Source of the DNA: Microbispora triticiradicis
Lineage (GTDB): Bacteria > Actinomycetota > Actinomycetes > Streptosporangiales > Streptosporangiaceae
Direction of reading: 5' to 3'
NCBI GenBank assembly: GCA_003260025.2
Contig: QFZU02000145.1
Span: 1 to 37,775 of the forward strand
Length of the DNA stretch: 37,775 nt
Part shown: in pieces, positions 1 to 8,796 of the stretch
Position numbering within the stretch: the stretch's first letter is position 1
How the letters are laid out: every line of letters begins with the position of its first letter
Program-made: the position numbers and the translations under genes
Notes under the pieces: model-generated
Told to the model about the DNA's origin: nothing
The model's database searches: none
Seen by the model: only the letters and a program-made list of their open reading frames with translations

Positions 1-30
1 ACGGTGTGGGAGAGTAGGACGCCGCCGGAC
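1..30 (+). rRNA. rrf: 5S rRNA, 3' end only (gene cut by window start)
   Basis: The first 30 bases match the conserved 3' end of actinobacterial 5S rRNA: the GTGGGAGAGTAGG segment, then GCCGCCGGAC at 21-30, which is the 3' strand of helix I. The rest of the gene lies outside the window. A strong rho-independent terminator follows at 41-77, as expected for the end of an rRNA operon. Because only 30 bases are visible, the call rests on motif recognition and not on a full secondary structure. Confidence 0.85.
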
Positions 31-40
31 AATTTTTTGA

Positions 41-77
41 GGGGGGTCATCCCGTATGGGATGACCCCCCTTTTTTT
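41..77 (+). terminator. Rho-independent terminator of the rRNA operon
   Basis: A perfect 13-bp stem (41-53 with 58-70) closes a GTAT loop and is followed by seven T residues (71-77). It lies 10 bases after the 5S rRNA end and 45 bases before folC, so it should separate rRNA transcription from the protein-coding genes downstream. Confidence 0.93.
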
Positions 78-121
78 GTGCCCGGAGCCCCGCCCCGGCG
101 ATGGGTGTGAGGTGAAGGGCG

Positions 122-1462
122 ATGACGACGTCCCGTACGCTGAGGGTCGTGGAATATCGAGCCGTCGAGCAAGCGATCATGGCGCGGGGGGTGGAGTGGG
201 ATTTCGATCCCTCTCTCGATCGGATCGCCGCGCTGATGGAGATCCTCGGCGATCCCCAGAAGTCGTACAAGGTCGTTCACATCGCGGGGACCAACGGCAA
301 GACGAGCACCGCGCGCATGACCGAGGCCCTGCTGCGCGAGCGCAACCTCCGGGTCGGCCGCTACACGAGCCCGCACCTTCAGTCGATGCGCGAACGCATC
401 TCCGTCGACGGTGAGCCCCTCTCGGAGGAGCGGTTCACCGAGGTGTACGAGGACATCGCGCCCTACCTGGAGCTGATCGACGCCAGGGTGGGGAAGCTCA
501 GCTTCTTCGAGGTGCTGACGGGGATGGCGTTCGCCGCGTTCGCCGACGCCCCCGTGGACGTCGCGGTCGTCGAGACCGGCATGGGCGGGACCTTCGACGC
601 GACCAACGTCGCCGACGGCACCGTCGCGGTGATCACCCCCGTGGCTCTCGACCACACCGAGTACCTCGGCCCCGACATCGCCACGATCGCCGGTGAGAAG
701 GCGGGGATCATCAAGCCCAAGGCGACCGTGGTGCTGGCGCAGCAGGCGCTGCCCGCCGCCGAGGTGCTGATGCGGAGGGCCGCCGAGGTCGGCGCGGTCG
801 TTGCCCGGGAAGGGCTGGAGTTCGGCGTGCTGCACCGCGAACTGGCGATGGGCGGCCAGATGCTCCAGCTCAGGGGCCTCAAGGGTGTGTACGAGGACGT
901 CTTCCTGCCGTTGTACGGCGCGCACCAGGCCGGCAACGCCGCCGGCGCCCTGGCCGCGGTGGAGGCGCTGACGGCCGGGGACGACCCGCTGGGCGACGAG
1001 GTCGTACGGCAGGGTTTCGCCCAGGTGAGCAGCCCGGGAAGGCTGGAGGTCGTCCGGCGCGGGCCCACCGTCCTGGTCGACGCGGCGCACAACCCCGCGG
1101 GCATGGAGGCGACGGTCGAGGCGCTGACCGAGGCGTTCGGCTTCACCCGGCTCGTGGCCGTGGTGGCGGTGATGGCCGACAAGGACGTGGAGACGATCCT
1201 GGACCTGCTCGAACCGGTGGCCGAGGAGATCGTGGTCACCCGCAACTCCTCCCCGCGCTCTCTGAGCCCCGACGACCTGGCGGTCCGCGCGCAGGCCGTC
1301 TTCGGCCCGGACCGCGTCCACATCGAGGACCGGCTGGACGACGCGATCGACACGGGCATCGGACTGGCCGACCAGGGGGACGAACTGGGCTCCGGGGTCC
1401 TGATCACCGGGTCGGTGGTCACGGCCGGCGACGCCCGGGTCCTGCTGAAGGCCGCCAGGTGA
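122..1462 (+). CDS. folC: Bifunctional folylpolyglutamate synthase / dihydrofolate synthase
   Basis: FolC is a cytoplasmic ATP-dependent ligase of the Mur-ligase family. It joins dihydropteroate to glutamate and adds further glutamates to folates. The 446-residue protein has the family P-loop GTNGKTS (residues 56-62) near the N-terminus and the SLDRIAALME segment before it. A central ETGMGGTFDATN motif is also present, along with a C-terminal Mur-ligase-type domain containing VDAAHNPAG. The ATG at 122 has a GAAGGG-type ribosome-binding site just upstream and gives the usual length. In many actinobacteria valS precedes folC; here an rRNA operon end does. The gene overlaps the next start by 4 bp, which suggests translational coupling. 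Confidence 0.95.
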   Translation: MTTSRTLRVVEYRAVEQAIMARGVEWDFDPSLDRIAALMEILGDPQKSYKVVHIAGTNGKTSTARMTEALLRERNLRVGRYTSPHLQSMRERISVDGEPLSEERFTEVYEDIAPYLELIDARVGKLSFFEVLTGMAFAAFADAPVDVAVVETGMGGTFDATNVADGTVAVITPVALDHTEYLGPDIATIAGEKAGIIKPKATVVLAQQALPAAEVLMRRAAEVGAVVAREGLEFGVLHRELAMGGQMLQLRGLKGVYEDVFLPLYGAHQAGNAAGALAAVEALTAGDDPLGDEVVRQGFAQVSSPGRLEVVRRGPTVLVDAAHNPAGMEATVEALTEAFGFTRLVAVVAVMADKDVETILDLLEPVAEEIVVTRNSSPRSLSPDDLAVRAQAVFGPDRVHIEDRLDDAIDTGIGLADQGDELGSGVLITGSVVTAGDARVLLKAAR

Positions 1463-1818
1463 GGGCGGTGAGCGGCGGCATGTTCGAGGTGACTCCCGGC
1501 ATGCGGCGGCTCTGCGCGAGCGTTCTCGGCATGCAGGCGATCGTCGTGGCGCTGGTGACTCCCGTCGCGATCACCATCAACCACGTGTCCCCGCCGGTCG
1601 CGGTGACCGTCGGGCTCGGCCTGGCCGTCCTGTGCGTGCTGATCGCCGGTCAGTTGAAGCGGTCGTACGCCTACATCGCGGGCAGCGTGCTGCAGATCCT
1701 GACGATCGCCACAGGATTCCTGGTCCCGGCCATGTTCTTCCTCGGGGTGATCTTCGCCGCCCTGTGGATAACCGCCATCTTCGTCGCTCGCCGTGTCGAA
1801 GGGACGACGAAGCGCTAA
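1459..1818 (+). CDS. DUF4233 family small membrane protein
   Basis: A 119-residue protein with about four hydrophobic segments, including MQAIVVALVTPVAI, VTVGLGLAVLCVLIAG and LTIATGFLVPAMFFLGVIFA. It resembles the DUF4233 proteins that sit between folC and ndk in many actinomycetes; their function is unknown. The GTG at 1459 overlaps the folC stop (GTGA) and is the likely start, with ATG 1480 as the alternative. No catalytic motif is visible. The conserved position suggests co-expression with folC. Confidence 0.82.
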   Translation: MRAVSGGMFEVTPGMRRLCASVLGMQAIVVALVTPVAITINHVSPPVAVTVGLGLAVLCVLIAGQLKRSYAYIAGSVLQILTIATGFLVPAMFFLGVIFAALWITAIFVARRVEGTTKR

Positions 1819-1821
1819 AGT
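1794..1821 (+). promoter_or_regulatory. Probable leaderless promoter for the MFS-like gene
   Basis: TAAAGT at 1816-1821 fits an actinobacterial -10 box and lies 8 bases before the ATG at 1830. GTCGAA at 1794-1799 is a weak -35 candidate with a 16-bp spacer. The -10 box overlaps the stop codon of the DUF4233 gene. A transcript from here would start at or next to the ATG, so it would be leaderless. Confidence 0.45.
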
Positions 1822-1829
1822 CGGCTTCC

Positions 1830-3371
1830 ATGGCCGTCCCTCCCGTACCGCAGGCACGGGCCGCCGTGCAGGTCCGTGCCGTGCGCGTCCCCATGCTGGT
1901 CGACGTCGTCATCGGGCTGCTCACCGTGGTCGCCCTTCCTCTCGCGGTCGTCGCGATCCCGAACACGATCTCCGTCGTGGCGGCGCTCCTGCCGCCGGGG
2001 GTCTCGCAGGTCGAGATGATCCGCGCGCACGGTCTCGCGCTGCCCGCCATGCTGGTGACCGTGCCCATCGCCGCGGCGGCGGTGCGCAGGTTCCGCGCGG
2101 CGCCGATTCTCGTCGCGGGGCTGACCCTGCTCGCGCTCGCGGACGCCGCGGGCGGATACACCGAGACGGTCACGCTCGTCGGCGTGCTGCGCGTGCTCCA
2201 CGGAATCGGCGCGGGCATGCTCGTCCCGGCCACGCTCGCCGCGGTGGCCGAGCGTCCCCGTCACCGGGTGCTGCTGCCGATCTGGGCCGGGGCGCTCTCC
2301 GTGTCGCTGCTGTCGGCGCAGGCACTGGCGCTGTGGGCGATCCGGGACGTGTCGTCCTGGCGGGTCACCCTCCAGCCGTACCCGCTGCTCACCGGGGTCG
2401 CGCTGGCCCTCGCCGCGGTGTACCTCGTCCTGTGGATGGTCACCGGCGGCGCCGGCGCGGCCGAGGCGGAGGGCGAGCGGCAGGTGCTGCCCCTGAGGCG
2501 GCCCACCTCCGCCGAACGCGGCAGGCTCGCGCTGGCCGCCGTGCCCGCCGCGGCGATCGCGGCGCTGGGCGTGGGCGTCACCTTCGACTGGCCGCCCCTG
2601 CTGGTGGTCGCCGCGGCGGCGCTCGCGACGGTGGCGATGCTGGCCCTCGCGGCGTTCGGCGCCATCGAGGGACAGGGCGGCCGGACCCTCGCGCTCGTCA
2701 ACGTGGCCGTCGGGCTGGTCGTGCTGCCGACCGCCGCGCAGATGACCTACATCGAGCTCGGCGGCCCGCTGGGCGGTCCCGGGCTGCTGGGTCTGTGGGT
2801 GCCGTTCCTGGTGGCCGGGCTGGCCGCGCTCGCGGCGGCCGTCCTGGCGGGGAGGGCGCCGGAGACGTCCGCCACGCGGATGACCGCTGTCGGTCTCGCC
2901 GCCGTGGTCGGCGGGATGTGCGCCGTCAGGCTTCTCGTTCCGGCACCCTCTGGCACGCCGCTGGTGGTGCCGTTCGTCCTGCTGGCCGCCGGGGCGGCGG
3001 TGGCGCTGGTCGGCGCGTTCCGGCTGGCGGGCCTCGGCTCCGCGCTGCTGGGCCTGTCGCTGTGCTTCCCCGCCGTGCTCGCTGGTTTCCTGCTCGGCAC
3101 CGGCATCCAGGTCAACCGGCTGCGCGAGGCCGCCGGGTCCGCGCCGGCCGGCCGGGACGGGGGGAACGCGCTCGTGAAGGGGTTCGTCGACGCGCTGCAC
3201 ATGTGGGCGCTGGTCGGCGGCTTCGTCGTGGTCGGGGTGATCGTGCTCTCGTCGGTCCTGGCGCGGCGGAGCGCCGCCGCCGCGTCCGCCGGTCAGGTGG
3301 TGATCCCCCTGCCGACGCCCTCGCCCGAGGGCGACGACCCCGGACCGCAGGAGCCGGACACCGTGCGCTGA
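1830..3371 (+). CDS. MFS-like multi-pass membrane transporter
   Basis: A 513-residue, very hydrophobic protein with roughly 13-14 predicted membrane segments. The first half looks like a major facilitator fold: paired helices, the segment LRVLHGIGAGMLVPATLAAV resembling the MFS helix 4-5 region, and short basic loops. The second half is Ala/Val/Leu-rich and less recognisable, and the C-terminal tail is proline- and acid-rich. The substrate cannot be inferred. The ATG at 1830 is chosen because the reading frame further upstream overlaps the DUF4233 gene and is not membrane-like. No SD sequence is visible, which agrees with a leaderless mRNA. A non-transporting membrane role is possible. Confidence 0.75.
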   Translation: MAVPPVPQARAAVQVRAVRVPMLVDVVIGLLTVVALPLAVVAIPNTISVVAALLPPGVSQVEMIRAHGLALPAMLVTVPIAAAAVRRFRAAPILVAGLTLLALADAAGGYTETVTLVGVLRVLHGIGAGMLVPATLAAVAERPRHRVLLPIWAGALSVSLLSAQALALWAIRDVSSWRVTLQPYPLLTGVALALAAVYLVLWMVTGGAGAAEAEGERQVLPLRRPTSAERGRLALAAVPAAAIAALGVGVTFDWPPLLVVAAAALATVAMLALAAFGAIEGQGGRTLALVNVAVGLVVLPTAAQMTYIELGGPLGGPGLLGLWVPFLVAGLAALAAAVLAGRAPETSATRMTAVGLAAVVGGMCAVRLLVPAPSGTPLVVPFVLLAAGAAVALVGAFRLAGLGSALLGLSLCFPAVLAGFLLGTGIQVNRLREAAGSAPAGRDGGNALVKGFVDALHMWALVGGFVVVGVIVLSSVLARRSAAAASAGQVVIPLPTPSPEGDDPGPQEPDTVR

Positions 3372-3504
3372 CCACGCCGGGTGAGCGGAGTGGCGCACCT
3401 GGACCGGTAAGCTGCCGTTGCGTTGGAGCTCCCGGGCGTGCCCGAGAACCGGCGGGTCGGACGCCACGTGAGCGTCACCCACGACGACAATAGGAGAGAA
3501 GACC

Positions 3505-3915
3505 GTGTCCGAGCGTACGCTTGTCCTGATCAAGCCCGACGGGGTCCGTCGCGGGCTCGTCGGGGACGTCATCGGCCGCATCGAGCGCAAGGGCCTCAAG
3601 ATCGTGGCGATGGACCTGCGCACGCTCGACGCCGAGACGGCCAAGGCCCACTACGCCGAGCACTCCGAGCGCCCGTTCTTCGGCGAGCTGGTGGAGTTCA
3701 TCACCGGCGGCCCGCTCGTCGCGATGGTGCTGGAGGGCCCGCGGGCCGTCGAGGCGTTCCGCGCGCTGGCCGGGCTCACCGACCCCGTGAAGTCCGCGCC
3801 CGGCACCATCCGCGGCGACCACGCGCTGGAGATCGGCGAGAACGTCGTCCACGGCTCCGATTCGCCGGAGTCCGCGGCCCGGGAAACCAAGATTTTCTTT
3901 CCCGACCGTTTCTAG
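3505..3915 (+). CDS. ndk: Nucleoside diphosphate kinase
   Basis: Ndk transfers the gamma phosphate of ATP to nucleoside diphosphates through a phosphohistidine and balances NTP and dNTP pools. The 136-residue length is typical. The N-terminal [14 protein letters not shown] segment and the active-site [12 protein letters not shown] motif, with His116 as the phosphorylated residue, are intact. The GTG start at 3505 is preceded by AGGAGAG at 3492-3498. TAAGCT at 3408-3413 is a candidate -10 box that would give a 5' leader of about 85 nt. The gene ends at a strong terminator, so it forms its own short unit between the folC group and mreB. Confidence 0.97.
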   Translation: MSERTLVLIKPDGVRRGLVGDVIGRIERKGLKIVAMDLRTLDAETAKAHYAEHSERPFFGELVEFITGGPLVAMVLEGPRAVEAFRALAGLTDPVKSAPGTIRGDHALEIGENVVHGSDSPESAARETKIFFPDRF

Positions 3916-3924
3916 TCCTTGCCC

Positions 3925-3964
3925 CACGAGAGGCCCCGGTTTAAACCGGGGCCTCTCGTGTTTT
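3925..3964 (+). terminator. Strong terminator after ndk
   Basis: A perfect 36-bp palindrome (3925-3960) with an AT-rich centre (TTTAAA) is followed by TTTT. The stem can reach 15 or more pairs. It isolates ndk from the mreB operon. Confidence 0.92.
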
Positions 3965-3986
3965 CCCGGGTGGTGATCGAGCTTAG

Positions 3987-4006
3987 ACCGGAGCAGGCCG
4001 GTTTTT
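3987..4006 (+). terminator. Small GC hairpin with T run upstream of mreB
   Basis: ACCGG (3987-3991) pairs with CCGGT (3998-4002) over a 6-base loop, and the T run continues to 4006. It may be a second, weak terminator after ndk. The remaining spacer up to mreB (4007-4134) holds a -10 candidate, TACGAT at 4053-4058, without a convincing -35 box. Confidence 0.35.
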
Positions 4007-4134
4007 CCGGGGGCTTGGGAGCTCGATGTGCCCAGTGATGAGCACGTGCGGTTACGATTCGAATGCGATGCGTCATCCCGCACTCCCGCTGAACCCGGTA
4101 ACCGCTCACCACCTGAAGGAAGGCTTCCTTCCGC

Positions 4135-5166
4135 ATGGGCAGCAAGCTGACATTCCTGGGCCGTGACATGGCTGTCGACCTTGGCACGGCGAACACTCTC
4201 GTCTACGTCCGAGGGCGCGGCATCGTCCTGAACGAGCCGTCCGTCGTCGCCATCAACGTCACGACCGGCAAGATCGTGGCAGTTGGGATCGAAGCGAAGC
4301 GGATGATCGGGCGGACGCCCGGAAACATCGTCGCGATCCGGCCCCTGAGGGACGGGGTCATCGCCGATTTCGATGTGACCGAGCGGATGCTGCGGTACTT
4401 CATCCAGAAAATCCACAAACGCCGGCACTTCGTGCGCCCGCGCATCATCGTGGCCGTACCCAGTGGCATCACCGCGGTCGAGCAGCGCGCGGTGAAGGAA
4501 GCGGGCTACCAGGCCGGCGCCCGCCGTGTGTACATCATCGAGGAGCCGATGGCGGCGGCGATCGGGGCCGGTCTGCCGGTGCACGAGCCGACCGGGAACA
4601 TGGTCGTCGACATCGGCGGCGGCACCACCGAGGTGGCCATCATCTCGATGGGCGGCATCGTGACCAGCCAGTCGATCCGCGTCGGCGGCGACGAGCTCGA
4701 CCAGGCGGTCATCTCCTTCGCCAAGAAGGAGTACTCCCTGATGCTGGGGGAGCGCACGGCGGAGGAGGTCAAGATCGCGGTGGGCTCCGCCTGCGCCACG
4801 GGTGAGGACTTCCACGCCGAGGTGCGGGGCCGTGACCTGGTCACCGGCCTGCCGAAGACCGTCGTCATCAGCGCCGAGGAGATCCGCCGGGCGATCTCCG
4901 AGCCGGTCAACGCGATCGTGGACGCGGTGAAGTCCACGCTCGACAAGTGCCCGCCCGAGCTGTCGGGCGATCTCATGGACCGGGGGATCGCCGTGGCCGG
5001 TGGCGGCGCCCTGCTGCGCGGCATGATCGACCGGCTGCGCGAGGAGACCGGGATGCCGGTCCACCTCGCCGAGAACGCGCTCGACTCCGTCGCGCTGGGC
5101 TCCGGGAAGTGCGTGGAGGACTTTGAAGCCCTCCAGCAGGTGCTCGTGCCGGAGCCCCGCAGCTAA
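4135..5166 (+). CDS. mreB: Rod-shape-determining actin homologue MreB
   Basis: MreB is a bacterial actin that polymerises under the membrane and guides peptidoglycan synthesis. In mycelial actinomycetes it acts mainly in spore-wall formation. The 343 residues carry the actin-fold signatures: phosphate-1 DLGTANT (15-21), phosphate-2 [15 protein letters not shown], and the adenosine motif [13 protein letters not shown] near the C-terminus. The ATG at 4135 follows a GAAGGAAGG-type SD. This is the first gene of the mreBCD-mrdA-rodA operon, with mreC only 9 bases downstream. The length is normal and no key residue is missing. Confidence 0.97.
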   Translation: MGSKLTFLGRDMAVDLGTANTLVYVRGRGIVLNEPSVVAINVTTGKIVAVGIEAKRMIGRTPGNIVAIRPLRDGVIADFDVTERMLRYFIQKIHKRRHFVRPRIIVAVPSGITAVEQRAVKEAGYQAGARRVYIIEEPMAAAIGAGLPVHEPTGNMVVDIGGGTTEVAIISMGGIVTSQSIRVGGDELDQAVISFAKKEYSLMLGERTAEEVKIAVGSACATGEDFHAEVRGRDLVTGLPKTVVISAEEIRRAISEPVNAIVDAVKSTLDKCPPELSGDLMDRGIAVAGGGALLRGMIDRLREETGMPVHLAENALDSVALGSGKCVEDFEALQQVLVPEPRS

Positions 5167-5175
5167 GGAGCGGTC

Positions 5176-6210
5176 ATGAGAGACACCCGCCGCGCCCGGC
5201 TCACGCTCGGCCTCCTTCTCGCCGTCGCGCTGATCCTGATCACCGTGGACAACCGGGCCGGGAGCGACCGCGTCCTCGGCCCGGTGCGCGGCTTCGCGGG
5301 GGCGGTGTTCGGGAAGGTCGAGCGCGTCGGCGCCGCCGTGACCGGGCCCATCACCGGCTTCGTCGGCATGCTGCGCGACGCGCCGTCCGCCCGCCGCGTG
5401 ATCGGCGACCTGCGCAAGGAGAACGCGCGGCTGCGGGACGAGGTCTCCGCGCAGCGGCTCGACCGGGCCCGGTCCGACAAGCTGGACCGCATGCTCGGGC
5501 TGGCGGGTCTCGGTCGCTACCGGATCGTGCCGGCCCAGGTCGTCGCGCGGCGTACCGTGGCCGGGTTCGAGGACACGGTCGAGATCGACGTGGGGGCGGC
5601 CGACGGGATCCGAGCCGACATGACCGTGCTGAGCGACCAGGGGCTGGTCGGCAGGGTCATCCAGGCCGGCCCGGCCAGCTCGACGGTCGCGCTGCTGACC
5701 GATCCCGCCCTGTCGGCGGGGGCCCGGCTGGAGGGCGGCAACGAACTCGGTGTCGTGAACGGGCTGGGCGAGGCGGGCGGCGGCGGCAACCTGATCAAGT
5801 TCCGGCTGCTCGACTCCACCGTGCCGATCGGAGTGGGACGGCGGATCGTGTCGTTCGGCTCCCAGCGGAGCCTGCCGTACGTGCCCGGCGTGCCGATCGG
5901 GGTCGTAGAGCGGATCGACAACACCCCGGGCGAGGTCACCAGGACCGCCTACGCGCGGCTCTTCACCGACTTCTCCGCGCTGGACGTCGTCGGGGTCGTG
6001 GTCGCGGCGCCGAAGAGGGACCCCCGCGACTCCGTGCTTCCGCCGGTGCCGCCGCCGCCGAAGCCGCGCGACGAACGGCGGCCCGGCGAGCACAGGACCG
6101 GTCAGAGGTCGCTGGAGGAGGGGTTCGGGCTCCGGCGGCCGGCGCCACCGCGTGACGAGCGTGCCCGCGAGGATATGGCGGCCGGCGAGGGCCGCGGCGG
6201 GAGGAACTGA
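5176..6210 (+). CDS. mreC: Cell-shape protein MreC
   Basis: MreC is a bitopic membrane protein that links MreB to the periplasmic transpeptidase. The 344-residue protein has an N-terminal signal anchor (about residues 8-26), a coiled coil rich in KEN/RLRDE heptads (about 73-105), and the beta-barrel MreC core (about 110-275). The last 70 residues form an extra proline-, arginine- and glutamate-rich tail that looks disordered and is not part of the family core. An SD (AAGGAG) overlaps the end of mreB and precedes the ATG. The gene is tightly packed between mreB and mreD, which supports one transcript. Confidence 0.94.
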   Translation: MRDTRRARLTLGLLLAVALILITVDNRAGSDRVLGPVRGFAGAVFGKVERVGAAVTGPITGFVGMLRDAPSARRVIGDLRKENARLRDEVSAQRLDRARSDKLDRMLGLAGLGRYRIVPAQVVARRTVAGFEDTVEIDVGAADGIRADMTVLSDQGLVGRVIQAGPASSTVALLTDPALSAGARLEGGNELGVVNGLGEAGGGGNLIKFRLLDSTVPIGVGRRIVSFGSQRSLPYVPGVPIGVVERIDNTPGEVTRTAYARLFTDFSALDVVGVVVAAPKRDPRDSVLPPVPPPPKPRDERRPGEHRTGQRSLEEGFGLRRPAPPRDERAREDMAAGEGRGGRN

Positions 6211-6213
6211 ACG

Positions 6214-6732
6214 ATGCTCCGCAACGTCACCCCTGCGCTGCTGCTCTTCGCCGTCCTGGTGCTGCAGGTCGTCCTGGTGAACCGGCTGCTGTTCACGTGG
6301 GCGCCGGACCTGGTGCTCCTGACGGTCGCCGTGCTCGCGACCAGGCGCGGGCCCCTGCCGGGCGCGGTGATCGGCTTCTGCGGCGGGCTCGCCTACGACC
6401 TGCTGCCGCCCGCCAACCACACGCTGGGCCAGTACGCGCTGGTCCTGTGCTTCCTGGGCTACGCGGCCGGTCGTGCGGGCGACCGCCTGCCGCTGCTCGT
6501 GATGGCGGGCTGCGGCGTGCTCGCGCCCGGCATGGTGGCCGGTCTGGGCGCGCTGCTCGGCGCGCCGGGGGTCACCTGGGGCGTGCTGGCGACGGCGTGG
6601 CCCCGGGCGGCCGTCTGCAATCTCGTGGCCGCTCCACTGGTGCTGTGGGCGGTCAACGTCCTGTACGGCGGCCACCGCAGACGCGCGGGTCGTACGGAGC
6701 TCGTTCCGGGTTATAGACGGGGGGCGGCATGA
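6214..6732 (+). CDS. mreD: Rod-shape-determining membrane protein MreD
   Basis: A 172-residue integral membrane protein with about five hydrophobic segments, starting with LLLFAVLVLQVVLVNRLLF. MreD proteins are poorly conserved in sequence, and the call rests on size, topology and position between mreC and the PBP2 gene. It is expected to act with MreC in the elongation or spore-wall complex. The start lies 3 bases after the mreC stop, and the stop overlaps the PBP2 start by 4 bp (ATGA), so translation is probably coupled. Confidence 0.9.
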   Translation: MLRNVTPALLLFAVLVLQVVLVNRLLFTWAPDLVLLTVAVLATRRGPLPGAVIGFCGGLAYDLLPPANHTLGQYALVLCFLGYAAGRAGDRLPLLVMAGCGVLAPGMVAGLGALLGAPGVTWGVLATAWPRAAVCNLVAAPLVLWAVNVLYGGHRRRAGRTELVPGYRRGAA

Positions 6733-8786
6733 CACGGTTGCGCGGGCGGCTGATCGTCCTGCAGGTGATGGTCATCGCCATGATCGTCGTGCTCGTCGTC
6801 CGGCTGTGGCAGGTCCAGGTGGTGCAGGGATCGCGGTTCGTCACGGTCGCGACGGAGACGCGCACCCGCGAGGTGCGGGTGCCCGCCCTGCGGGGGGCGA
6901 TCCTCGACTCCTCGGGCCGTCCGCTGGTGCGCAACCGCACGACGCTGGTGGTCTCGGTGGACCGTGGCCGGCTTGAGCGTATGCCGGACGGCGGCGACGC
7001 GGTGCTGAGGCGGCTGTCCGGCGTGCTGAAGGTGCCGCTGCCGAAGCTGAAGATGGAGATCCGGGCGTGCGGCCCCGGCGTCAGCCGCCCGTGCTGGCCC
7101 GGCTCGCCGTACACGCCGATCCCGGTGGCGACGAACGTCAACCCCCGGGCGGCGCTGCAGATCCTGGAGCGCCAGGAGGACTTCCCCGGCGTGACCGCCG
7201 ACATCCAGGCGATGCGCGACTACCCGAACGGCAGGGACGCCGCCCAGCTTCTCGGCTACCTGCAGCCGGTGACGCAGAGCGAGCTGGAGAAACGCGAGGG
7301 CCTCAAGGCCAACTACTCGGGCGTCGACCTCACCGGCCGCGACGGGCTGGAGCGGACCTACGACGCCGCGCTGCGCGGCACGGCGGGCCTGCGTGCCGTC
7401 CAGGTCGACCGGATGGGCAAGGTCATCACGGTCGACCAGCAGTCCGATCCGGTGCCCGGCGACGTCCTGGTGACCAGCATCGACGCCAAGGTGCAGCGGA
7501 TCGTGGAGAAGTCGCTCGACCAGGCCATGCAGGAGATCCCGAACTCCGACGGCGCGGCGGGCGTGGTGCTCGACGTGAAGACCGGCCGGGTGATCGCGAT
7601 GGCGAGCCGGCCCAACTACGACCCCAGGGTCTGGACGGGCGGCATCACCGAGAAGGACTACCGGCGCCTCCTGTCCGACAAGTCGGGCAAGCCGCTGGTG
7701 TCGCGGGCGATCGCGGGCGAGTACGCCCCCGGTTCGACGTTCAAGATCAGCTCGGCCTCCGCCATGATCGCCGATGGGGAGCCGCTGCACGGCACCTACC
7801 AGTGCCCCGGCGCCTACACCGTCGAGGGCCGGTCGTACCCGAACGCGGGCGGCATGAGCCTCGGCGCGATCTCGCTGCACGAGGCGCTGGTGAAGTCGTG
7901 CGACACCGTCTTCTACAAGTCCGGATACGAGGAGTGGCTGCGCGACGGCGGCAAGACGCCCAAGTCCAAGGTCAAGGAGCCGATGCCGAACATGGCCAAG
8001 GCGTACGGCTTCGGCCGCCGCACCGGCATCGACCTGCCCGGCGAGTCGCCCGGCCGCATCCCCACCCGCGCGTGGAAGCGTGACCTCTACAACTCCACCA
8101 GGGCCGAGATGTGCAGGCGGGCCAAGATCGGCTACCCGGAGATGAAGAACGAGAGCCGCGCCGCCTTCGCCAAGCGGCTGGCCAACGAGAACTGCCTGGA
8201 GGGCATGATCTTCCACGCGTACGAGGCGGTGAACCTGTCCATCGGCCAGGGCGACGTCCTCGTCACGCCGCTCCAGCTCGCCCGGGCGTACGCCGCGCTC
8301 GTCGGGGACGGCAACGTCCGCAGCCCCCGGCTGGGCTGGGCGCTCATGCGGCCCGACGGCACGCTGCACAAGGAGATCCCGGTGCCGGTGGAGTATCACC
8401 TGCCGGTCAGCGACGAGACCCGCACCTACATCCGCAAGGCGCTCAGCGAGGTGCCGTCGGACGGCACGGCGGCCGGCGCGTTCCGCGGGTTCCCGCTGAA
8501 CGTCGTGAAGATCGGCGGCAAGACCGGCACGGCGGAGGTCTACGGCAAGGAGGACACCTCGTGGTTCGCCTCCTTCGCGCCCGCCGACAACCCGCGGCTG
8601 GTCACGGTGGTCATGGTGGCGCAGGGCGGTTTCGGCGCCTCGACCGCCGCGCCCGCCGTACGGCGGATCTGGGAGGGCATCTTCGGCCTCGGCAAGGGGG
8701 ACAACGGCAAGCCGGTGCAGCCGGCGCTCCCCGACGGCAAACCGGTCACGCGGCTGCCGGCCATCAGCCGCGACGGGACCCAGTGA
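6729..8786 (+). CDS. mrdA: Class B penicillin-binding protein 2 (peptidoglycan transpeptidase)
   Basis: This is a membrane-anchored DD-transpeptidase that crosslinks peptidoglycan with its partner glycosyltransferase RodA. It has 685 residues: a membrane anchor at about 8-26, a PBP dimerisation domain up to about 240, and then the transpeptidase domain. The catalytic motifs are S336-T-F-K339, the SxN-position motif S390-C-D392 (Asp in place of Asn), and K598-T-G600. Two pairs of extracytoplasmic cysteines stand out, C114/C122 in the dimerisation domain and C462/C489 in an insertion inside the transpeptidase domain. They may form disulfides. The start overlaps the mreD stop, and rodA follows after 10 bases. 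Confidence 0.95.
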   Translation: MTRLRGRLIVLQVMVIAMIVVLVVRLWQVQVVQGSRFVTVATETRTREVRVPALRGAILDSSGRPLVRNRTTLVVSVDRGRLERMPDGGDAVLRRLSGVLKVPLPKLKMEIRACGPGVSRPCWPGSPYTPIPVATNVNPRAALQILERQEDFPGVTADIQAMRDYPNGRDAAQLLGYLQPVTQSELEKREGLKANYSGVDLTGRDGLERTYDAALRGTAGLRAVQVDRMGKVITVDQQSDPVPGDVLVTSIDAKVQRIVEKSLDQAMQEIPNSDGAAGVVLDVKTGRVIAMASRPNYDPRVWTGGITEKDYRRLLSDKSGKPLVSRAIAGEYAPGSTFKISSASAMIADGEPLHGTYQCPGAYTVEGRSYPNAGGMSLGAISLHEALVKSCDTVFYKSGYEEWLRDGGKTPKSKVKEPMPNMAKAYGFGRRTGIDLPGESPGRIPTRAWKRDLYNSTRAEMCRRAKIGYPEMKNESRAAFAKRLANENCLEGMIFHAYEAVNLSIGQGDVLVTPLQLARAYAALVGDGNVRSPRLGWALMRPDGTLHKEIPVPVEYHLPVSDETRTYIRKALSEVPSDGTAAGAFRGFPLNVVKIGGKTGTAEVYGKEDTSWFASFAPADNPRLVTVVMVAQGGFGASTAAPAVRRIWEGIFGLGKGDNGKPVQPALPDGKPVTRLPAISRDGTQ

Positions 8787-8796
8787 GGCGCCTGCC

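Noticed and set aside
47-1321. 424-codon minus-strand frame over folC
   Set aside because: FolC motifs are intact on the plus strand, and the antisense product is an Arg/His/Gly-rich shadow.
1793-3493. 566-codon plus-strand frame overlapping the MFS-like gene
   Set aside because: The product is mostly Arg, Gly and Ala without hydrophobic segments. The membrane-protein frame in the same DNA is clearly the coding one.
3475-6735. 1086-codon open frame on the minus strand
   Set aside because: It lies antisense to ndk, mreB, mreC and mreD, which have clear family motifs. Its product is Arg/His/Gly-rich with no recognisable domain, typical of high-GC shadows.
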